From assembly GCA_016722575.1 (NCBI GenBank), contig JADKIY010000001.1:372001-436000 (forward strand): a stretch of 64,000 nucleotides of DNA, given 5' to 3'. The notes beneath the pieces were generated by a model. That model ran no database searches. It was not told where the DNA came from and saw only the letters and a list, made by a program, of their open reading frames with translations. A program made the translations under genes and the position numbers. Shown here one piece after another: positions 58,867 through 64,000 of this stretch (the first letter of the stretch is position 1; each line of letters opens with the position of its first letter). The DNA comes from Elusimicrobiota bacterium (GTDB taxonomy: Bacteria > Elusimicrobiota > Elusimicrobia > FEN-1173).

Positions 58867-60235
58867 CCAACACCTCCTCCGACACGTCGTCGCCGTCCCG
58901 CCCCGTGACCGCGCTGAGCGCCGCAAGGGCCCGCCGCAATTCCAAGGCCCGGGCTTCGGCGGGGGTTGAAGCGCCGCCCGCTTCGTTCAGCGCGGCGCGA
59001 ACTTCCCCCAGGCCCGCTTCGTGGCGCGTGTTGATCAAAACGTCGTCTTCCTTTCGTTCGCGAAGACCGCCCGCGCCCGCCGCCTCCAAAATCAACGACC
59101 GAAGCTCCGGCAGTCCCGCCCCGGTCCGGGAGGACGTCCAGGTCCCGGGGCGCGCGTTCCATCCCAACGCCGCGCGCCACGCCGTCTCTTGGCGCGTTCG
59201 GGCTTTTCCGGGTTTGACCCGGTCCGCCTTGGCCAAAACCAATATCGTCCGTCCCCGCCGCCAAGAGGCCGCCAGTCGACGGTCCGCGGGCCCCGGTTTT
59301 TTGGATCCGTCCACCACCCCGAGCACCACGTCGGCCCGCGCCAAAGCGCGGCGGGCCCGGGACACGCCCGCGCGTTCCACGGCGCCGGCGGCGGTTCGAA
59401 GGCCGGCGGTGTCGGTCACGGTCACGGGCACGTCGTTCAAGAGAACGCGCTCTTCCAACGTGTCGCGGGTCGTGCCCGGCCGAGCGGTAACGATGGCCCG
59501 GTCGTCGCCCAGGAGGGCGTTGAACAAAGACGATTTGCCGGCGTTGGGGCGGCCGGCCAAGGCGACCCGAAGGCCGTTTCGAAGCCTTCGCCCGTCGCGG
59601 GAGGTGGCCAAAAGGCCGTCCACGGTCGACGTGAGATATTCTAGGTGTTTTTGAAATTGATCCGGCGAAAGAGGCGGAACTTCGTCGTCCACGAAATCCA
59701 GACCGGCTTCCAATTGGGCCAACAGGTCCACCAGGCGTTGCCGGAGCGTCGCCACCCGACGGGACAACCCCCCCCGCAATTGGGCGAGTCCGGCGCGCCG
59801 CAGGGCGTCGGACCGGGCGGCGATCAAATCCGCCACGGCCTCCGCCTGGGTCAAATCCATTTTGCCGTTTTCGTAGGCCCGCCGGGTGAATTCGCCGGGA
59901 CCGGCGAGCCGCGCGCCCCGTCGAAGGCAGAGCTCCAGGACCCGCGTCATCAACAGGCTACCGCCGTGGCAGGAAAGTTCCACCACGTCTTCGCCGGTGT
60001 AGGAGCGCGGGGCGCGGAACACGGCGGCGACGGCGTCGTCCAAGGTTTCGTCGGCGTCACGCACGACGCCGTGGTGCAGGGTGTGGGAAGGGACGTCGAC
60101 CAGCGGGGCGGCGGCGCGAAACATCGCGTCGGCGACCTCGAGGGCCCGGGGGCCGGACAAACGGACGACGCCCAGGCCGCCTTCCCCCGGCGGGGTGGCG
60201 ACGGCGACGATGGTGTCGGTTTCGCGGGGTTCCAT
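58832..60235 (-). CDS. mnmE: MnmE: tRNA uridine-5-carboxymethylaminomethyl modification GTPase
   Basis: 467 residues. N-terminal formyl-THF-binding domain (TIVAVATPPGEGGLGVVRLSGPRAL), the GTPase domain with AGRPNAGKSSLFNALLG, GTTRDTLEE, DTAGLRTA and LAKAD, and the C-terminal helical part ending CIGK, whose Cys is the conserved catalytic one. With MnmG (not seen) it installs cmnm5U34 in certain tRNAs. A normal length. Located in the usual block after yidC and jag. Confidence 0.95.
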   Translation of the reverse strand: MEPRETDTIVAVATPPGEGGLGVVRLSGPRALEVADAMFRAAAPLVDVPSHTLHHGVVRDADETLDDAVAAVFRAPRSYTGEDVVELSCHGGSLLMTRVLELCLRRGARLAGPGEFTRRAYENGKMDLTQAEAVADLIAARSDALRRAGLAQLRGGLSRRVATLRQRLVDLLAQLEAGLDFVDDEVPPLSPDQFQKHLEYLTSTVDGLLATSRDGRRLRNGLRVALAGRPNAGKSSLFNALLGDDRAIVTARPGTTRDTLEERVLLNDVPVTVTDTAGLRTAAGAVERAGVSRARRALARADVVLGVVDGSKKPGPADRRLAASWRRGRTILVLAKADRVKPGKARTRQETAWRAALGWNARPGTWTSSRTGAGLPELRSLILEAAGAGGLRERKEDDVLINTRHEAGLGEVRAALNEAGGASTPAEARALELRRALAALSAVTGRDGDDVSEEVLDAIFSRFCIGK

Positions 60236-60263
60236 GGACGGGCCCGCCCGAAGAAAAAAATCC

Positions 60264-61331
60264 TTAGGCGTTGGGCGCGGGAGCGGCCCCGGCGGCGCGG
60301 GGTTTCACGACGACTTTGCGCGTGGGGCCCTCGCCCTCGGAGGCGGTTTCGACGTCCGGGTGGTTGGCCAGGGCCTGGTGGACGAGGCGTCGTTGGGCCG
60401 GCGGCATGGGATCCATCCGGAAAAGCTGTTGGGTGCGGCGGACTTGAAAGGCCGCGAACAGGGCCTTGTCCACGACGCTTTGCTCGTCGGCCGAGGCGAA
60501 GCCCTCCAGGCGCAGGGCGACCCAGGGTTTCTCCCGATCGCCGCCCGAGGACACGAGATTAAAGAGGTATTCCAGCGCTTCGAGGCCGCGGCCGTTTTTT
60601 CCGGCAAGGCGTTCGCCGCGGGTTGTTTTGAGCAGCACCGGCAGGCGGTGGTTTTGTTCGGGGCCGAACTCCCAGGCGAGATCGTCCACGCCCAGGGATT
60701 CCTTCCATTGATTTAAAAGGGTTTCGGGGGGAATGAAGGGGCGAAGGATCTCGGGGCGCGGGGCGCGCTGTTCCCGGGGGGCCCGCGTTTCCGGACGCGG
60801 TTCGGCCCGTCGTGGCGCCTCCGGCGTCGGCCGGTTTTTGCGCTCGGGCGGTCGGTTCCCGCGGGCGTCGCCGCCGCGCGCGCCCTTGGGGGCGTTGCGC
60901 CGGTCGCCGGGTCCGCGCTCGTCCCGTTCGCGACGGTCTCCCCGGCCCCGCGGGGCCGGTCGGTCGTCGTTCTTCCCGCCGTTGGAAGGCCGTCGATCCC
61001 GCCGGCCGTTCTTGCCGCCGGATTTTTCGATCGTTTCGCCGCGGTCTTCGCGGTCCTCCCGTCCCCGGCGGGGTCCCCGGTCGTCGCGGCCGTGCTCAAA
61101 CCGATCGTCGTCGGGGCCGTGATCGCGGTAGGCGTCGAGGCGGGCGGAGCGTTTTTCCACCATCCGGACCCGCACCCGCCGAAAACCGAACAGGCTCAAA
61201 AGCCCGCTGGAGCGGTCCTGAACGACGTGGACATTCACGTCATCGCGCTTCAGGCCCAGTTGGGCCAACCCGCGCTCCACCGCCCGTTCGGCGGTCCGCG
61301 CTTCCCCGGTCCATTCCCGCATTTCTTTCAT
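60264..61331 (-). CDS. jag: Jag/KhpB-like RNA-binding protein with long basic linker
   Basis: 355 residues from ATG 61331, coupled to yidC (ATGA). The Jag-N domain (REWTGEARTAERAVERGLAQLGLKRDDVNVHV) is at 5-60, followed by a linker of about 130 residues (65-195) made almost only of Arg, Asp, Gly and Pro (RDHGPDDDRFEHGRDDRGP), then KH-like and R3H domains (NHRLPVLLKTTRGERLAGKNGRGLEALEYLFN; MPPAQRRLVHQALANHPDVETASEGE). In Gram-positives KhpB/EloR controls cell elongation through RNA binding. The linker is much longer than usual and would be disordered. Confidence 0.9.
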   Translation of the reverse strand: MKEMREWTGEARTAERAVERGLAQLGLKRDDVNVHVVQDRSSGLLSLFGFRRVRVRMVEKRSARLDAYRDHGPDDDRFEHGRDDRGPRRGREDREDRGETIEKSGGKNGRRDRRPSNGGKNDDRPAPRGRGDRRERDERGPGDRRNAPKGARGGDARGNRPPERKNRPTPEAPRRAEPRPETRAPREQRAPRPEILRPFIPPETLLNQWKESLGVDDLAWEFGPEQNHRLPVLLKTTRGERLAGKNGRGLEALEYLFNLVSSGGDREKPWVALRLEGFASADEQSVVDKALFAAFQVRRTQQLFRMDPMPPAQRRLVHQALANHPDVETASEGEGPTRKVVVKPRAAGAAPAPNA

Positions 61332-62851
61332 CGGGCGGCCTCGGGTTGGGCGTGCAGGCGGAGAAGCGCCATCTGGACGGCGATGCTGATCAAACTGCTG
61401 GTCAACCAGTAAACCACGAGCCCCGCCGGCATTTTCAGGAAAAAGAAGGTGAACATGACGGGCATGATGTACATGATCTGCCGTTGGTTCGGGTCCAGAG
61501 CCGCGGCGGACATCTTTTGTTGAAGGAACATGCCGCCGCCCATGAGAACGGGCAAAACGTAAAAGGGATCGTGGACGGACAAGTCCTTCACCCAACCGAT
61601 CCAGGGCGCGTGCCGCAATTCGTAGGTGCTCCGCAGAGTGGAAAAGAGGGCCCAGAAGACCGGTAGTTGGATGAGGACGGGCAGGCACCCTTCCATTCCC
61701 ATGAACCGAAGGCCGTGGCGTTTGTAGAGCGCCAACATCTCCACATTCAGACGCTGGGAATCGCTTTTGTAGAGTTCCTGGAGGCGTTTGAGTTGGGGCT
61801 GGATGGTTTTCATTTTTTGGCTGTGGCGGAAACTTGAGATCGTGAGGGGCAACACCAGCAGTTGGATGATCAGCGTCAACAGGATGATGGCCCAGCCGTA
61901 GTTGCGGGTGGCCCGATGGAACACGAGGAGGGATTTATGGATCACGTGGCCCACGGGGGCGAAAAAGCCGAAGTCCACGGAGCGTTCCAGGTCCAACCCC
62001 AATTTCTTCAAGTCCTCGTACCCCTTGGGGCCCAGATAGAAGGTGAGGTTTTCGGTGACGGATTTTTTGGGTTCCAGGACGAGGGCCACGGGGCGGTGAA
62101 CGGAGTAAAACGTTTCGTCCTTGTCCACCCGAAGGGAAACGGCGGTGGGCGGTTCGTTTAAGAAGGCGGCCAGGAAATAGTGTCCATCCACCGCCCACCA
62201 CTTGTAGGCGCCGCTTTGGGTGGAGGTTTTCTTGTAATGGAGGAGGCGCGGGGGTTCCCAGGCGATGGCCCGTTGGGTGCCCGCGGTGGCGCGGCTTTTC
62301 TGGGCCGCCTCGTCCTGGGCTTCGATTCCGGGGCCCCAGCCGATTTCGTAATCGGCGTTCACGGCGGACTTCCCCGTGTTGGACAACGCCAGGGCGACCC
62401 GTTGGAGGTGGCCGGTCGGATCGATGGTAAAGGTTTTTTCAACCGTCAGGCCGTCGGCGCGCTTGGCCCGGCACACCACGGCGTTGTCCCGCCGCTGAAT
62501 GTCGAATTCCAAGTCCGGGAAGGTGGCCAGCGGCTGGGCGGCGCCCGGTCGGGCGGGGACCAGGGCGACCCATTGGCCCTGTTCCAGGATTTCCCATTGG
62601 GCCACCGCGGCGCCGAAATGGTTCAACGTGAGGCGGTTTTCGCCGATGTCGAAGACGATGTCCCGCTCGCTGATCGGCGCCCGGGGGGCGGCGGAGACGG
62701 CCGTCGTCCCGGCGGCCGTCAGCGGGGCCGTCGGGGCCGCGGGGACCGCGGCTTTTTCGGCCGCTTGCCGCTGGGGTTTTAAGACGAGCACTTCCCAGAG
62801 GACCAGAATGGACATGGAGAACACAAAAGCCAACACGTAGTTTTTTTTCAT
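61328..62851 (-). CDS. yidC: YidC membrane insertase
   Basis: 507 residues from ATG 62851 (MKKNYVLAF), where the start overlaps the yidD stop; an upstream in-frame ATG would add a Pro-rich piece. One N-terminal helix (about 6-22), a periplasmic domain of Gram-negative type (about 60-330, e.g. [19 protein letters not shown]), then the conserved insertase core with [42 protein letters not shown] and a helix with the [13 protein letters not shown] stretch. The large periplasmic domain supports a Gram-negative host. Coupled to jag. Confidence 0.95.
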   Translation of the reverse strand: MKKNYVLAFVFSMSILVLWEVLVLKPQRQAAEKAAVPAAPTAPLTAAGTTAVSAAPRAPISERDIVFDIGENRLTLNHFGAAVAQWEILEQGQWVALVPARPGAAQPLATFPDLEFDIQRRDNAVVCRAKRADGLTVEKTFTIDPTGHLQRVALALSNTGKSAVNADYEIGWGPGIEAQDEAAQKSRATAGTQRAIAWEPPRLLHYKKTSTQSGAYKWWAVDGHYFLAAFLNEPPTAVSLRVDKDETFYSVHRPVALVLEPKKSVTENLTFYLGPKGYEDLKKLGLDLERSVDFGFFAPVGHVIHKSLLVFHRATRNYGWAIILLTLIIQLLVLPLTISSFRHSQKMKTIQPQLKRLQELYKSDSQRLNVEMLALYKRHGLRFMGMEGCLPVLIQLPVFWALFSTLRSTYELRHAPWIGWVKDLSVHDPFYVLPVLMGGGMFLQQKMSAAALDPNQRQIMYIMPVMFTFFFLKMPAGLVVYWLTSSLISIAVQMALLRLHAQPEAAR

Positions 62852-63065
62852 TGGGGGAGGGGGGGGACCAAGTCGACGCCGCGGCCACCCAGGGGGTGGC
62901 ACCGGGCGAGACGTCCCAGGGTCAGGGCCAGTCCGCGCGCCGCGCCGTGCCGCTCCACCGCCTCAAGGGCGTAATGGGAGCAGGTCGGCAAAACCGGCAG
63001 CGGGGCTTCCAAAGAAAGCCCGCGGCCTGGTACGCGCGGATCAAAAACTGCAGAACCGATTTCAT
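62848..63065 (-). pseudogene. yidD: YidD membrane-insertion factor, frameshifted
   Basis: The ATG at 63065 (ATGA with the rnpA stop) opens [21 protein letters not shown] and then RCRF, the normal YidD N-terminus. The rest of Yid[16 protein letters not shown]...[10 protein letters not shown], is in another frame and ends with a stop at 62848 that overlaps the yidC ATG. One extra base in or beside the T4 run at 62988-62991 would join both into a 72-residue protein of normal length. As read, the first frame ends after unrelated residues. It is a real one-base deletion, a sequencing error, or less likely a programmed shift. YidD helps YidC-mediated insertion. Confidence 0.85.
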
Positions 63066-63427
63066 TTGTCTCCGTGCGCGGAGCGTTCCACGAGGAACAG
63101 GAAGTCCGCGCGCAAATCGTCGTGGGGAGGGGGAAAAGCGGGGCCGCCCGTTTTGGGGGTGACCACAAGGTCCCAGCCCCGGGGCCACCGGTTTTTTTCC
63201 GTCCGAAAAATGTCCCGCACGCGGCGCTTGAAGCGGTTGCGCTGGACGGCCCCGCCGTGACGGCGGCCGACCACGACGCCGAGGCGCGTGGCGCGGGCCG
63301 GGGATTCCTCCCGGCGGAAGGCCCAGAGCACCAGGCGGCGGCCCACGCGGCGGCGGCCCTTCCGCCGGGCGCGGTCAAAATCCCGGGAACGGGTGAGCCG
63401 CTCGTGGGGCCGGAAGGAAAAATTCAC
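63062..63427 (-). CDS. rnpA: Ribonuclease P protein component
   Basis: 121 residues from GTG 63427. Features: [16 protein letters not shown] near the start, then [39 protein letters not shown], whose RNRFKRR is the RNR motif that contacts RNase P RNA, and a C-terminal [11 protein letters not shown]. The rnpA gene normally follows rpmH within a few bases; here an inverted-repeat element of 162 bp separates them. Its stop overlaps yidD. Confidence 0.94.
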   Translation of the reverse strand: MNFSFRPHERLTRSRDFDRARRKGRRRVGRRLVLWAFRREESPARATRLGVVVGRRHGGAVQRNRFKRRVRDIFRTEKNRWPRGWDLVVTPKTGGPAFPPPHDDLRADFLFLVERSAHGDK

Positions 63428-63501
63428 GCGAACGTCCGATTTTCAGGCAGCGGGGGGCGCCGAGCATCGGCGGTCCGGCGGTGGAAAACCGGGCGGGGTT
63501 C
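63428..63501. other. Spacer upstream of rnpA, no gene
   Basis: 74 bases between rnpA and the inverted-repeat element. I see no promoter or reading frame here that I can support; its composition is GC-rich, unlike the AT-richer element beside it. Confidence 0.4.
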
Positions 63502-63663
63502 GAAGTTGTCTCAAAACCACTCGTCGGAAATGGAATTTATTTCTCCGGCCTGCGTCTTCGTTGCTCGTCGGTTACGGGCCGCAAGGGCCCGCGCCCTTCT
63601 CGCGCCTCGACTCGGCACGGATAAATAAATTCTTTTCTCGGCGATCGGTTTCGAAACAACTTC
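63502..63663. mobile_element. MITE-like element with 46-bp imperfect terminal inverted repeats
   Basis: The 46 bases at 63502-63547 match the reverse complement of 63618-63663 at 36 of 46 positions, including GAATTTATTT and GAAGTTGT. The centre (63548-63617) carries the hairpin CGGGCC-GCAAG-GGCCCG. There is no reading frame for a transposase, so this is a non-autonomous palindromic element. The right edge touches the first base of the rpmH stop. AT-rich arms stand out in this GC-rich DNA. It separates rpmH from rnpA, usually adjacent. No target duplication is evident. Confidence 0.7.
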
Positions 63664-63800
63664 TACTTCGTGAGTTTCCAGCGGCCCTTTTGGCGACGGC
63701 GTTTGATGACGCGCCGTCCCCCGGGCGTGGCCATCCGCGCGCGAAAGCCGATGGTTTTGGCGCGCCGACGCTTGTGGGGTTGATAAGTTCTCTTAGGCAT
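63663..63800 (-). CDS. rpmH: 50S ribosomal protein L34
   Basis: 45 residues from ATG 63800, beginning [15 protein letters not shown] and containing [13 protein letters not shown], then a basic C-terminus; this is a textbook L34 of normal size. An upstream frame extends the ORF but is not coding. No ribosome site precedes the ATG, and the TTGACA-N17-TAAAAT promoter puts the transcription start at 63800-63801, so the mRNA is likely leaderless. First gene of the rpmH-rnpA-yidD-yidC-jag-mnmE block. Confidence 0.97.
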   Translation of the reverse strand: MPKRTYQPHKRRRAKTIGFRARMATPGGRRVIKRRRQKGRWKLTK

Positions 63801-63807
63801 GGGAGGC

Positions 63808-63836
63808 ATTTTAGCTTGACGGAGGCCGGGTGTCAA
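63808..63836 (-). promoter_or_regulatory. rpmH promoter; predicted leaderless
   Basis: Minus strand TTGACA (63831-63836), 17-bp spacer, TAAAAT (63808-63813), 7 bases from the rpmH ATG. Its -35 directly abuts the -35 of the divergent ferredoxin promoter (TGTCAA|TTGACG). Confidence 0.75.
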
Positions 63837-63865
63837 TTGACGCGGGGCTGTCCCGCGAGTAAACT
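63837..63865 (+). promoter_or_regulatory. Promoter of the ferredoxin-like gene; near-leaderless
   Basis: TTGACG (63837-63842), 17-bp spacer, TAAACT (63860-63865). ATG 63874 starts 8 bases past the -10 box. Confidence 0.55.
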
Positions 63866-63873
63866 GTGACCCC

Positions 63874-64000
63874 ATGGCGACCCCCACGCAAACGCGGAAA
63901 TCGCGCACCATCGCGGACATCAGCCCCGACCGTTGCACCGGTTGCGAGGCCTGCATGGCCGTCATGCCCCACGACGACTGCATCGGGAAAGCCTCCGACG
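63874..64000 (+). CDS. 4Fe-4S ferredoxin-domain protein (partial, runs off right edge)
   Basis: 42 residues are seen from ATG 63874: [21 protein letters not shown], then [18 protein letters not shown]. The CxxCxxC of a 4Fe-4S cluster is present, but the usual fourth Cys before Pro is Met here (AVMP); another Cys lies five residues after the Met. Either this Cys is the ligand or the cluster differs. What follows is outside the window, so the full domain structure and role in electron transfer are unknown. It is divergent from rpmH, where dnaA often lies. Confidence 0.6.
   Translation, partial: MATPTQTRKSRTIADISPDRCTGCEACMAVMPHDDCIGKASD

Noticed and set aside
58832..63800. Replication origin (oriC) next to the rpmH block
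   Set aside because: The block is often near oriC, but I saw no dnaA gene or cluster of DnaA boxes within the window; the divergent neighbour is a ferredoxin-like gene.

Overview
The window looks like a chromosomal segment of a Gram-negative bacterium with very GC-rich DNA (about two thirds G+C by eye). Evidence for an outer membrane: several signal-peptide beta-barrel proteins, two PorV/PorQ-type proteins, a lipoprotein and pilin-like proteins. The mix of PorV proteins, FlgD-like C-terminal domains, FecR-domain proteins and an olefin (ole) cluster would fit a poorly cultured lineage such as Elusimicrobiota or a relative, but nothing here proves the phylum. No rRNA, CRISPR array, prophage or complete insertion sequence was seen. 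One tRNA (Ser-UGA) is present. Genes are packed tightly, many sharing 4-base NTGA stop/start overlaps and using GTG or TTG starts.

Layout. 1-1261 (minus): an FtsX-type ABC exporter. 1375-6409 (plus): a complete oleA-x-oleB-oleC-oleD cluster for head-to-head condensation of fatty acyl chains to long-chain olefins, with an extra small CxxC membrane protein; a DUF1302-like outer-membrane barrel converges on it. 8564-11382: a PorV-like protein and a secreted protein with a FlgD-like C-terminal domain. 11371-14864 (minus): small conserved proteins, tRNA-Ser, a FecR-domain protein and an RhlE helicase. 15096-19753: YgiD dioxygenase, an HD-GYP protein, and a coupled E1-like/PaaK-like pair. 19867-22990 (minus): CaCA exchanger and a DUF1232-HtpX-DUF1232 block, divergent from a LysR regulator. 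24110-31406: housekeeping and biosynthesis (rsmI, argC, argJ, tsaC, glyA, WecA-like and WecB-like genes). 31403-35710 (minus): a Gld-type ABC system. 35821-40826: lipoprotein and three minor-pilin-like genes, the first a giant pilin with a lamin-tail-like domain. 40996-44964: tmk-holB-metG-tatD. 45031-55010: FecR protein, barrel, a 2053-residue surface protein and a second PorV. 55100-58866: aroD, then MFS, CDF and M23 genes. 58832-63800 (minus): rpmH-rnpA-yidD-yidC-jag-mnmE, the classic block often near the replication origin, with a frameshifted yidD and a 162-bp inverted-repeat element wedged between rpmH and rnpA. A ferredoxin-like gene starts at the right edge.

Themes. Two separate loci pair a PorV-like protein with a protein carrying a FlgD/type-IX-like C-terminal domain, suggesting a dedicated surface-export route. 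Readable promoters share TTGACA-like -35 boxes about 17 bp from -10 boxes that often end in CT (TAnnCT), and several lie so close to the start codon that the mRNA would be leaderless. The best candidates for undescribed biology are the E1-like/PaaK-like module, the PorV/C-terminal-domain pairs with their giant partners, the LTD-containing giant pilin, and the small protein embedded in the ole cluster.
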